DNA of 64,000 nucleotides, taken from positions 1-64,000 of the forward strand of contig CAINXK010000127.1 in NCBI GenBank assembly GCA_903854805.1. Direction: 5' to 3'. Under the pieces are notes generated by a model that worked only from the letters and a program-made list of their open reading frames with translations, made no database searches and was not told the origin of the DNA. This document shows positions 18,221 to 28,900 of this stretch, in pieces. Numbering within the stretch: position 1 is the stretch's first letter; each line of letters opens with the position of its first letter. The position numbers and the translations under genes are program-made. This DNA comes from an uncultured Anaerolineae bacterium. GTDB lineage: Bacteria > Chloroflexota > Anaerolineae > Anaerolineales > Villigracilaceae.

Positions 18221-19018
18221 GTGTCTTCAATTACCACAGATCAAGGCATCGTTCATTATGAAGTCTTTGGGCGTGGCCGTCCGGTGATTTTGCTTCACGG
18301 CTGGTTGGGATCCTGGGGCTTATGGCAAGAAACCATGGCCTACTTGGGGCGTTATTATCGAACCTATGCCATGGATTTTTGGGGGTTTGGTGAATCAGGT
18401 AAAAAACGAGAAACCTATGCGGTCCAGGATTTTGTCGTTCTGGTAGAGCAGTTTATGGATCGCCTCGGCATAGCCCAGGCTCCATTGGTTGGTCACAGCA
18501 TGGGTGGCACCGTCAGCTTATCCGTTGCCTTGCAGTACCCGGAACGAGTAAGCAAAGTTGTCATCATTGGATCGCCAATCGTCGGTTCGTCATTGGCCAT
18601 CCCGTTGAAGTTGGCGGGATATCGGTTTATCGCCCGAATGATCTTCAACATGATGTGGACATTCCGAAGTGGGATGAAATTGGCTTCGCCTTACATTTGC
18701 GCAGATCCGCGTTTTCCTCAGATGATGGACAATGATCTAACCAAAACGACGGTCGAATCCTTCCTGCTCAGCATAGAATCACTACGACGCACAGATTTAC
18801 GCCCAATGCTGCCCCAGCTCAAGATCCCAGTCATGGGTATGTTTGGCGACCGCGACAATATCGTTAGCCCGAACCAATGGAAGCCTCTTCTGGAAGGTGT
18901 GCCACATGCAAAAATTGTACGGTGGCAGCGCGCCCAGCATTTCATCATGCTCGATACTCCACAGGATTTCATGGAAAATTTGAAGACATTCTTGGATCAG
19001 GAAGAGACACTGCCCTGA
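18221..19018 (+). CDS. Alpha/beta hydrolase, catalytically complete
   Basis: 265 residues from a GTG start. The fold is clear: HGWLGSWGLW oxyanion loop, nucleophile elbow GHSMGG with S93, Asp in GDRDNIV and His in QHFIMLD complete the triad. The central part (about 120-185) is a helical cap. Substrate unknown; related enzymes are esterases, haloperoxidase-like enzymes or acyl hydrolases. A second hydrolase at the end of the operon (30803) has the same length and N-terminal pattern, but Gly at the matching position 93. The stop overlaps the next start (TGATG). Confidence 0.88.
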   Translation: MSSITTDQGIVHYEVFGRGRPVILLHGWLGSWGLWQETMAYLGRYYRTYAMDFWGFGESGKKRETYAVQDFVVLVEQFMDRLGIAQAPLVGHSMGGTVSLSVALQYPERVSKVVIIGSPIVGSSLAIPLKLAGYRFIARMIFNMMWTFRSGMKLASPYICADPRFPQMMDNDLTKTTVESFLLSIESLRRTDLRPMLPQLKIPVMGMFGDRDNIVSPNQWKPLLEGVPHAKIVRWQRAQHFIMLDTPQDFMENLKTFLDQEETLP

Positions 19019-19656
19019 TGAATACACCCAGCAAAACCTACTATTATCCCAACCGAATGGGGCGGATTATTTTTCTGGCAGCTGAAGAAGTTCTCGGCCA
19101 AAATGGTGTAAATGCAATCTCCAACCTGGCTGGGCTATCTGAATTTATCGGTCATTACCCCCAAAATAACCAGCTTCTGGAATTTCGTTTTGAATATATT
19201 AGCCGCCTGCAAAGTGCGCTGGAAGACTATTATGGACCGCACGGGGGCCGTGGCGTGGCACTCCGCATCGGCAGAGCCTGTTTTCAACATGTCCTGCGTG
19301 AGTTTGGCCCGCTCTTTGGATTGACGGACCTGGCCTTCCGACTTTTACCCTTTGGAACGAAGCTGAAGATAGGGGCTGCTGCTTTCGCGGATATTTTTAA
19401 CAAATATACCGACCAACACGTCAGACTGGAAGATACAGGCAAGACGCTGCTCTGGCAAATCGAAAAATGCCCATTGTGCTGGGAGCGCCATACAAACACT
19501 GCAACCTGTCAAATGGCCGTCGGCCTGATCCAGGAAGCCCTTATCTGGATCAGTGGTGGGAAAAACTTTAACGTGGAAGAAACCGAATGCATCGCCAAAG
19601 GCGATTTGACCTGCACAATTGCAATTGATAAGACCCCGATGTACGGCACCTCGTGA
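19018..19656 (+). CDS. V4R (4-vinyl reductase-like) domain protein
   Basis: 212 residues from the ATG that overlaps the preceding stop codon; longer frames upstream run inside the hydrolase gene. The N-terminal half is helical (EEVLGQNGVNAISNLAGLSE). The C-terminal half matches the V4R domain: CPLCWERHTNTATC, then GLIQEALIWISGGK, VEETECIAKGDLTC. The Cys residues and the GD-x-x-C ending are the family signature. V4R domains bind small molecules and are found in bacteriochlorophyll synthesis (BchJ), XylR/DmpR-type aromatic sensors and V4R-like chaperones. Here it probably acts as a small-ligand sensor or carrier. The ligand cannot be read from the sequence. Confidence 0.82.
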   Translation: MNTPSKTYYYPNRMGRIIFLAAEEVLGQNGVNAISNLAGLSEFIGHYPQNNQLLEFRFEYISRLQSALEDYYGPHGGRGVALRIGRACFQHVLREFGPLFGLTDLAFRLLPFGTKLKIGAAAFADIFNKYTDQHVRLEDTGKTLLWQIEKCPLCWERHTNTATCQMAVGLIQEALIWISGGKNFNVEETECIAKGDLTCTIAIDKTPMYGTS

Positions 19657-19664
19657 GTTAAGCG

Positions 19665-20942
19665 ATGTTAAAGGTAATTTTACAAGCTCCCAGACCTATT
19701 CCCCCATTCAATGAACCTGCACGCGATTTACGCATCCAAAATGTACCGCTCTGGCTATGGCAGCGGGATTTACTCGCGCCGTATACAACCAGAGAAGTGG
19801 AAATCTCTTCGCACGAACGCATTCCTTTTGTGCACGAACCAATGCTGGTCTATCGTGACAACCTTTTTTTTGATGAATTTTACATCCGCGAATTCATCCG
19901 CCTGGCAAAAGATAATGGTCGCCCTACGCGTGCCGCTTTCTCGATGGACGATCTTTCTTTTCGAGAGCATGCCTTACCACTTTCAACATCCTATACCCCA
20001 GCAGGGAATTTATACCTGGCAGATCTTTGGTATTATCCCAACGGCCCGGAAGCAGACGCTGACCCGCTGGTCATTGATTTGCAAGCCCGCGAGGTTGGTT
20101 ATTACCATGTGCCGTCCTATATGGCTGGCGAACGTGGTGATCTGGTTTACCAGGTGCCGATGCGAGCCATGATGTCAATTGATTGCTGGACTCATATTTT
20201 TATCGCAGATGGAGTTTTTGGCTTGTTTTCCCGGGGGGTACGCTTTGAGGAGCGTCTGAAAAATGACCTGGGATTTAAATTGGGTCTGATTTCATCAGCA
20301 CTTTATGAAGGCCGACAGCTATTGGAATGCTCGAAACTGGTTCAGATTGGTAAAAATTGCGTCATCGATCCACATGCCACCATCCACGGGCCTACCACAA
20401 TCGGTGATAATGTCACCATTGGTGCTGGAGCAGTGATTGAAAACTGCATTATCGGAAGCAATGTAAATATTTCCCAGGGTGTGCATTTGATGTTATCAGT
20501 TATCGGCGACGGCACCTTTTTACCTTTCCGTGCGGCATTGTTCATGACCACCATTATGGAAAATTCGATGGTCGCACAAAATACTTGCTTGCAGATGTGT
20601 GTGGTTGGACGCAATACATTTATCGGAGCTGGTTCAACTTTTACAGATTACAATTTAATTCCGGCTCCTATTAAAGCACTGGATGGACAGGATGAATTAA
20701 AAACTTCTAATCGCCCAGTATTAGGGGGAGCAGTAGGACACAACTGCCGGATTGGCGCCGGGATGATCATATATCCAGCACGTACTATCGAATCGGATGT
20801 TGTGTTAGCTGGATCGAGCGAGCGGCGTGTAATCGATAAAGATATAAAGTATGAAGATAGCGATCATCATAAGATGCGCAATTCACATTTACATAAGCAC
20901 CTTTATCCGCGGCGAGGCATAAAGAACATCGAATCGTGGTAA
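19665..20942 (+). CDS. Left-handed beta-helix (hexapeptide repeat) protein
   Basis: 425 residues. Residues 1-215 form a domain I do not recognise (aromatic-rich, for example LWLWQRDLLAPY, NLYLADLWYYPNGP). From about 220 there are hexapeptide turns typical of acyl- and nucleotidyl-transferases: IGKNCVIDPHATIHGPTTIG, then DNVTIGAGAVIENCIIGSNV, VIGDGTFLP, VVGRNTFIGAGSTF, and VGHNCRIGAGMIIYPARTIE. No NTP-sugar motif (GxGTRLxPLT) is seen, so it is not a standard nucleotidyltransferase. Acyl transfer is plausible because the next gene resembles an acyl-ACP reductase. It may also be structural. The spacing of 3 nt to the next gene implies coupled translation. Confidence 0.75.
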   Translation: MLKVILQAPRPIPPFNEPARDLRIQNVPLWLWQRDLLAPYTTREVEISSHERIPFVHEPMLVYRDNLFFDEFYIREFIRLAKDNGRPTRAAFSMDDLSFREHALPLSTSYTPAGNLYLADLWYYPNGPEADADPLVIDLQAREVGYYHVPSYMAGERGDLVYQVPMRAMMSIDCWTHIFIADGVFGLFSRGVRFEERLKNDLGFKLGLISSALYEGRQLLECSKLVQIGKNCVIDPHATIHGPTTIGDNVTIGAGAVIENCIIGSNVNISQGVHLMLSVIGDGTFLPFRAALFMTTIMENSMVAQNTCLQMCVVGRNTFIGAGSTFTDYNLIPAPIKALDGQDELKTSNRPVLGGAVGHNCRIGAGMIIYPARTIESDVVLAGSSERRVIDKDIKYEDSDHHKMRNSHLHKHLYPRRGIKNIESW

Positions 20943-20945
20943 TCC

Positions 20946-22040
20946 ATGGATACTTTTGCATTTATTATTCATCCAATTGACCCCAAGCGAGATGTAAGTC
21001 GAAAATTCCCGATTTTAGGGAAAGTGCTTACCGAAAATCAGATTAACTTTTTTTCAACTTTTTTCCCACCAGTTTACATTTCAGAGATTGAGGGGATAAC
21101 TTCCGAATGGAATGGCAAACAAATCAAAGGCTGGTTTGTTGCCTGCCCGTTTACCCCCAAGCGCATGTTGGAACTCCCAGAAAAGATGGTCTACCAGAAA
21201 ATTATCCAGACTGGGCATATGGCAGAAAAACTCGGCGCAAATATTCTTGGATTAGGCGCTTTTACGTCTGTGGTAGGTGATGCGGGTATAACAATCGCCC
21301 GTGAACTGGATGTTCCGGTCACAACTGGTGATTCCTATACTGTCTTTCTGGCGGTGGAAGCGCTGCTAAAAGCCGCAAATATCATGGGGATTCCATTGGA
21401 ATCTGCATCGGCAGCAGTAGTTGGCGCAACAGGCGCGATCGGAAAAATTTGCGCAGAACTTCTTTCAGAAGTTGTAGGTGAGTTATACTTGATAGGTCGT
21501 CGCAGTGATGCGCTTGATGCCTTGCGTGAACAATTACACAGCACCGCGCGTGCAAAATTGCATACGAGTACCAAAATGGATGTATTACGGAACGCGCAAT
21601 TGATATTGACTGTGACCAGTGCCATCCAGGATGTATTTCAGCCGGAGTATTTGCAAACCGGCGCAGTGGTTTGCGACGTTGCGCGACCTCGCGATGTATC
21701 TGCAATGGTAGCAGCAGCGCGAGATGATATATTAGTAATCGACGGAGGCATGGTTGATGTACCCGGCTCCGTAAATTTCAATTTTAACTTCGGGTTTCCG
21801 CAAGGGAAATCCTATGCCTGCATGGCAGAGACCATGGCCCTTGCTCTTGAAGGTCGCTGGGAAGATTATTCACTTGGCAAAGATCTAACCCGCACGCGCG
21901 TAGAAGAAATTGCTAAAATTGCTGGAAAACATGGCTTCCGGCTAAGCGGTTTCCGCTCTTTTGAAAAAGAAGTGACAACTGACCAAATCGAAAAAGTGCG
22001 CCAGGCAAAACGTACCCAAAATGTAGGGCGCAAATTATGA
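20946..22040 (+). CDS. Long-chain acyl-ACP reductase-like protein
   Basis: 364 residues resembling cyanobacterial acyl-ACP reductase (AAR), which makes fatty aldehyde from acyl-ACP with NADPH. Shared features seen by eye: ILGLGAFTSVVGDAG (AAR has ALGGFSSI), VTTGDSYTVFLAVEAL (FTTGNTHTA), the Rossmann motif VVGATGAIGKICAELL followed by LYLIGRR, and the C-terminal CMAETMALALEG ... EIAKIAGKHGFRLSGF (AAR: CFAESMLLEFE ... GQASVKHGFRPL). The Rossmann fold makes shikimate/quinate dehydrogenase-like proteins the alternative. No aldehyde-deformylating oxygenase is encoded in the window, so alkane formation is not indicated. If it is a reductase, its product may feed signalling or lipid changes with the neighbouring hydrolases. 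Confidence 0.72.
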   Translation: MDTFAFIIHPIDPKRDVSRKFPILGKVLTENQINFFSTFFPPVYISEIEGITSEWNGKQIKGWFVACPFTPKRMLELPEKMVYQKIIQTGHMAEKLGANILGLGAFTSVVGDAGITIARELDVPVTTGDSYTVFLAVEALLKAANIMGIPLESASAAVVGATGAIGKICAELLSEVVGELYLIGRRSDALDALREQLHSTARAKLHTSTKMDVLRNAQLILTVTSAIQDVFQPEYLQTGAVVCDVARPRDVSAMVAAARDDILVIDGGMVDVPGSVNFNFNFGFPQGKSYACMAETMALALEGRWEDYSLGKDLTRTRVEEIAKIAGKHGFRLSGFRSFEKEVTTDQIEKVRQAKRTQNVGRKL

Positions 22041-22053
22041 TGGGAGGCTCGCG

Positions 22054-22956
22054 ATGGGAAAAGCCCGTCTTTTAATCACCGAAGACGATGTCGATATTTC
22101 AAATATGCTGAAGATCTATTTCAGCGGTCTTGGGTTCGAGGTTGATACAGCTTTGCGTGGTAAAGATGCCTTGGAGAAAACTCGCCAGGCTTTGCCCCAT
22201 TTGATCATCCTTGATATCATGCTGCCTGATATAGATGGTTATGAGGTGTGTCGCAGATTACGAACCAATACCCGCACCAGCCATATACCAGTCATTTTCC
22301 TGACCCAAAAAGATGAACGGAGTGACCGTTTGCAGGGTTTAGAGCTGGGCGCTGACGATTACATCACCAAACCATTTGACATTGAAGAATTGAAGCTGCG
22401 TGTTCAGGGTGCCATCCGCCGGTCTGAACGTGAGAGTCTTACCGATCCGCGCTCAGGACTACCGGCGGGACGTCTGATTGAAGAACAACTCCGGCGCATT
22501 ATCCGCGAAACCAGTTGGGCTTGCCTGGACATACGCATCAACGATTTTGAGCCTTTTAATGATGTCTACGGTTTTGTAGCAGGTGATGATGTCTTGCGGT
22601 TTGCAGGAATGTTAATTGGCGAGGTTTTGGATGAACTCGGTACACCAGATGACTTTATAGGCCATGCCGGTGGTGACAATTTCGTCATTTTAACATCCGA
22701 GGCTATCGCACCTACGATTCGCCAAAAGTTGAAAACCCGTTTTGCCGAGGAAGTAATATCGCACTATAACTTTATGGACCGCCAGCAGGGCTTTATCCAG
22801 GCACCGGCAAAGGAAGGAAAAACAGAGCAATACCCGTTCATGACTATGGCCATTGGATTGGTATCGCCATCACAATACCCATTTTCAGATATTCGCGAAA
22901 TTACCGAACTGGCCGCCGAAGCGCGTCGCCAGGATGTTGCCAGCTCCAAGTTATAG
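22054..22956 (+). CDS. Response regulator with degenerate GGDEF domain
   Basis: 300 residues. Receiver domain 1-125: acidic E10-D11-D12, phosphoacceptor D54 (LIILDIMLPD), Thr in FLTQKDE and Lys in ITKPFD. Residues about 140-300 follow the GGDEF fold: GLPAGRLIEEQLRRI, DFEPFNDVYGFVAGDDVLRF, and in place of GGDEF the signature HAGGDNF. The loss of the catalytic Glu argues against diguanylate cyclase activity; it may bind nucleotide or act as a protein interaction module. It lies immediately before the giant kinase, so it is probably its partner, together with the CheY-like protein downstream. GGGAGG precedes the ATG. Confidence 0.87.
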   Translation: MGKARLLITEDDVDISNMLKIYFSGLGFEVDTALRGKDALEKTRQALPHLIILDIMLPDIDGYEVCRRLRTNTRTSHIPVIFLTQKDERSDRLQGLELGADDYITKPFDIEELKLRVQGAIRRSERESLTDPRSGLPAGRLIEEQLRRIIRETSWACLDIRINDFEPFNDVYGFVAGDDVLRFAGMLIGEVLDELGTPDDFIGHAGGDNFVILTSEAIAPTIRQKLKTRFAEEVISHYNFMDRQQGFIQAPAKEGKTEQYPFMTMAIGLVSPSQYPFSDIREITELAAEARRQDVASSKL

Positions 22957-22974
22957 TACAAGACAACTGCCGTT

Positions 22975-25900
22975 ATGCTGCAAGGGCAAACCATCCTGGG
23001 CATCGGCTTTCTACTATCCGGACTGTTATTATTTCTACTGGTCTGGTTATTTTTGCGTATCGTACCGCGAATTCACCCACCCATACAGGCTCCGGTTGAA
23101 TTCGAATCTTCTGAAATCCATATGCATCAGGATGCCATTCTCATCATTGAGGCAGGCGGGCGAATTCGCAATATTAATGATACCGCCAGAGAATTGTTCG
23201 AACTTTTACCCGGAGAAGCCCCCAATATAGATAGAATGGGACGCAGAGTTCGCCCGGTAGACAGTTATTATGAAATTTGCGCGGCTGAAGGTCAGTCGCG
23301 TTTTTCAGTTAATGGGAAGTTATTGGATGCTGTTTCTTACAGTGTGCCAGGGCCAGTACCGACCATACTTTTGGCACTGCGACAAATAGAAGGTGCCCGC
23401 GCCCTTGTAACAGGCAGCCTTGGAAACTTGCAGAACATAGACTTACAACCGATTTCTGACTTGAGTGAAACGCCTGGTTCAAGTTTAAGTCTGGAGGCAA
23501 CAACCAGGTCGATATTAGTGAATGTCGAACGCCTGGTAGCTGCAGATTTTATTGAAGTCAAAACCTGGGATGAGACATCCCAAAGCCTGATTCCTTTTCG
23601 TCTGGAAGGGACCAACGGAGGCGAGCGCATCCTGCAACGCGGAGAGATAAGCGTTTTTGGAGAATATGCAAACCAACTGGTCTCCAGTCGAAAGGAATTA
23701 TTTATCTCGGATACACGCATATCGAACCTGGAGTTTTATGACCCCATTAATCATAGCTTGCCACCAATGGGTTCCTATATTGGCATTCCCCTGCAAGCAT
23801 ACGATTACTTTGTGGGCACGCTTGAAATAGGGGTCTTGCCGGTCAATGGTTTTGCAATTGATGATCTACGCATCATCCAGGTGATCATGAGACAGGCGGC
23901 TATTGGGCTGCGGAATGCGGAACTGAATGAAGCTCAATTACGGTGGAACCACAAACTATCAAGCCTGACCAACCTGGCAAAAGGTTTCGACCCGGCACCA
24001 GATCTGCAGACCTTGATCAGCCATATACTGGGCGTGCTCTCGCCTTTGTTTGATGTTGAAATATTAGGGTTCTTGCTTTATGACGGGCAGCGACGCAGCA
24101 TCCAAGCTCAAATGCCATTTCAGGGGTTGCCCGATAATATTACCGCGGTTTATAAATCATCTGTACGCCAACACAGCTTGATGGAAACAAATATTATCAA
24201 ACAGCAGGTTGTTATCACTACCAATTCCACACAGGACACAACCTGGACTGAACTAGGTCTACAAGACGTAGCCCTGGCTGCGTCGATACGCGATACAGCA
24301 TTAGTGCCATTGATCTCTTCCGGGCGTTTTTTGGGATATCTACAGCTTTCGAATCACCGCATACATAACGCGGCATTTTCAAAGGATGAATTACAACTCT
24401 TAAAAATTATTTCGGCGCAGATTGCGACCATCATGGAAAATGCCATGCTGGTACAGCACAATCAGCTACGGAACCAACGTGTTGAGGCTATGCTACAGAT
24501 TGCCAATGTGGTCAGTTCGCAGACCACGCTGGATAAAATGCTGTACGATGTTCTTCATGAAGCAGGAAATCTATTCCTGGCGGATACCGGCGCAATATTC
24601 CTCCTGGATGAAAACGCAGGGATCATGCGCGCACATATTGCATCAGCGTTTGGCGTGCCGGCTGAATTGACCGAACCACTCTCCAAAATTAATTTGAAGC
24701 CATCAGCTTTCCGTATGACTGTGGCAGGAAGCCAGCATTCCTTTGTCTCGGGAAATCTGGCAAAAGACAGGCGGGTTCTGCCGTTGTACCGGGCAATAGT
24801 CCGAAAACTAAATCTGGCATCGGGAATGGTCATACCCTTGATCGTTCAGGGCAAAAGTATCGGCGAAATGATGTTTGGTGCATATAAAGAGGACTTTTTC
24901 GCTGCTGATGATTTGCAAATTGCTGCGACACTTGCCGGACAACTGGCTATTGCAATTGATAGTGCCCAGCATGCTGGCGAAACAGATGCGATACTGCGAC
25001 GCCGATCAGATTATTTGGCTGCGATGAACCGCATCACACGAGAGCTCAATTCAACTACAAATATTAAGGAATTGGTTCAAATAGTTTATGACGAATGCTT
25101 GCTGGTGAGCGGTGCGAAGTGCGGCTCAGTTTCACTGTACGAACCAAAACAAGAAGACCAAATTCGCCAAGAAAAGCTCCATCTGGGACATCCTCAAGCC
25201 GAGATGCTTTTAAAAGCAGGACTCGAGGCTCTGAGCTCCGGTGAATCCAGGCTAATTTCAGGTTTGAGTGATGAGCAGGCTCCACACCCAGGCATCCGAA
25301 CAGTCCTGGTTGCGCCAATTGGTTACCAGGATGAAACTATCGGTCTGATTGAACTTCACACGACAAACCCAGTAGGTTTCGATGGAATAATCCTTGAAAT
25401 AGTGATGAATATTGGTGTGCAGGCAGCCCTGGTAATTGGAAATGCCTTGCGCTACATTGAACAACAGGGCCGCACAGAATTATTCCGCCGTCGAGCCGAA
25501 ACTTTAATGCAGTTATTCGAAACTTCCAAAAATCTTCGCATCGACGAAACGCTGGTAAGTGCGTTGAGCTCGATCGCCCAGGGTATTCAAAGAGCCACCC
25601 CATTTAACGTGGTGCTGATCAGCTTATATGACCCACAAACAAGTCTGCTGACCCACATCGTTGCCACCGGCATCGACGACCTTACCTTTACAATGATGCA
25701 AGCCCACCAACAACAATGGTCCAATGTGGCGCAGCTAATGCAAAATGAATTTGGACTGGGTAATTTGTACTTCATCCCCTTTGACAAAGCACCCATCATT
25801 CCAGATGATGTGCAATTCCTGACTACAATGACAGCCCCTGAACAAAAACCCAATGCATGGAATCCCGACGACATTCTACTAATACCGATCTACGATAACA

Positions 25901-28900
25901 GCCAAAACCCGCTGGGGTTAATAAGCGTGGATGCGCCTCGCGATGGATTACGCCCGGACCGGATAGCGTTGGAAACTTTGGAAGTATTTGCTGCACAAGC
26001 GGCTTTGACAATTACAAGCGGTCTGAACATTCAAAGCTACAAATCTCAAATTGAGACCCTGAACCGGGAAGTCAAACAGCAAAAGCAGCTGGTCGATCTC
26101 AGCCAGGAAAACCTGCCATTGTTGCTACACAAAGACCTGGAACAGACGCTGGCGCTTAGCCAGGTAATCCAGAGAGCACGCCATATTCGCGCCAGTCTGC
26201 AAGTGACAGAAGCCATTAGCCGGCAGATCGATGCGACCGCAGCCCTGGTAATGCTGGGTAACCAGGTATTGACCAACTTTGAAATGTCCGGAGCAATTAT
26301 TGCCCGACAGACTATAGATGGCCCCCATATCACGCACGTAATCGGGAATTTGCCGAGTGATAACAACCCCGAGACATCTTTTGGCCAACGCAACCCTCTT
26401 AGAACCTGTTTACAGACCGGCGAAACAATTGTTTCTGAAGATATAGACGAAGACGAAATTTGGCGCGATACTCCTTTCCTATCGAATTTGCATGCCAAAT
26501 CATTTATTTGCATCCCGGTCGTAATCAACCAAAAGCCCATTGCTGCAGTATTGGCGATAGACACACAAACAATACCTGCGCTTTCAGATGAAGACCGGCA
26601 AGTTTACAGCCAGGTCAGCAAACAAGTTTCCATTATTTTACAAAATATCAACCTGCTCACCGAAACCCGACAACGCCTACAGGAAGTCAACTTACTGCTG
26701 GACTTTAGCCGTCATCTGACGGGACTAAATCCGCACGATATTCTAAAATCCCTACTGGAAAGCGCTTTGCACGTCGTCAGCCCGGCACACGCGGGGGTAG
26801 TCTTTACTTGGGAACCACTCAACAAAGTCCTCACCCCGGTAGCCGCCGCAAATTATGTGGACGACGCTAGCATTATGGAGATTTCTTACCACCTGAGTGA
26901 AGGTCTTCCCGGAAAAATATCTGCCGAAGGACGCCCACGTCGGGTTGACGAAGTCAACTTTGTCTCTGATTACAATCTGGAACCCGAAAACTTGCTGAAG
27001 TATCGCAAGGCCACCGGCGGCCGATTGCCAGTTTCGGCCATGATTGTGCCAATCATGACCAACGAACGCCAGATGGGAGTTTTGGTGCTCGACAACTTCA
27101 ACACACCCGCAGCTTTCCATGTCGAGGATGAAGCAATTCTGCTCTCACTTACACAACAAGTGGCACTCGCGTTAGAAAATGTGCGGCTGATGCAGACTAC
27201 CCAAGAACGAGCGGGACAGCTGCAAGCGTTGAACGTTGTGGCGGCCAACCTCACATCCAGCTTGCAGCCTGATGAGCTGGTAACAAGCTTACTGGACCGC
27301 ATGGAAACCATCATCCCCTACGACACCGCCATATTATGGCTGCGACAGGAAAACAAGATGGTGGTGGCTGATGCCCGCGGTTTTGATGACAACGAAGAAC
27401 GTAAAGGGCTGACCGTGGAAGTGGCAGACAGTATTTTGCTCAATGAAATGACACGCACCAGGCATGCCATTGTTGTGCAAGATGTGCGCAGCGACCCACG
27501 CTTTACTTCACTTGTGCAGCCACGCTATTTGGCCTGGATGGGTATTCCATTGATTGTTAAAGATCAGGTCATTGGCGTTTTGGCGGTTGAAAAGTCAGAA
27601 GTTCACTTTTATACCGATGAACTTATGCAATTAGCCACCACATTTGCCAGCCAGGCGGCCGTTGCCATCGATAACGCAAATCTGTTTGAAGAATCTGTAC
27701 GGCGCGCGGCAGAACTTGATGAACGTTCCAAGCGCTTGGGCATGCTCAACAAGTTCTCGGCTGAACTGGGAGGCTCATTAGGTGCCGATCAAGTTCTAAG
27801 CCTGACAGCAAACCAATTGATTTCAGCATTGCAAGTCGACCGCGCCTTGTTGTTCTTGCTGGATAAAAACAAACGAGATTATTTACTGAGTGTGCTTCCA
27901 GATGAAGCCGGTCACCCCATTATCTATCGCAGGTTACCCGCATCCGTGGTATTAGATCATTTACGCGAATCTCAAACGGTTTATACCGTTGAAGATATCA
28001 GTAATGATCAGAACCTGGATTCGTTGGTAGATTTTCTGGAAGACACTTCATCCTTGCTGATGCTCCCGCTTGCAGGCAGCGAGAGGGTATACGCTATAGT
28101 GCTGCAAAATAAACAGTCACGGCGCTTTATGGCGGCGGAAATTGAACTGGCTCGCACAATTGGCAACCAGGCATCAATCGCGTTGGAAAATGCTGACCTG
28201 TACCAATCGACACTGGCCACGGCTGAACGACTTGCCATCTTGAACCAGGTATCGTATGCCATCGGTTCGAATTTGAACGAAGAAGATATTTACCGTGCAG
28301 CCCATCAAGCCACCACAAAACTCATGCCCGCCGAAGCTTTTGTAATTGCCCTGCTGGAAGAGAAAACAAATGATGTGAATGGTGTTTACGTAGTAGATAT
28401 GGGACAGCGCATTACAGGGGTACGCCTGCCTTATGGACAAGGACTGAGCGGGCAAGTCATTGCCACAGGACAATCCATCCTAACGTTACAAGCCAGCGAG
28501 GCAGAATCTCAACACGGCCTGGCAATCGGCGAAAAAGGACCAGCGCATTCAATTGTAGCTGTCCCTATGATTTCCAGCGGGAAAGTGATCGGCGCAATCT
28601 CGGCGCAAAGTTACCAATTTAACGCCTATACAGAAGACGACCAACAAATCCTAAGCACGCTGGCCAACCAGGCCACCGTAGCCATCTTGAATGCGCGTCT
28701 ATTTGCTGAAACACAAAAACTTGCAAATACTCTTGAACAACGGGTGACAGAACGCACGTCCCAATTAAATCACGAACAACATAATACCGAAACGCTGCTA
28801 CGAATATTAACAGATGTAACTGCCAACCTTGATCTCGACCGTGCTCTAAACCGAACCCTGGCCCTACTCAATGATGCCATTGGCGCCGAACAAGGTACCA

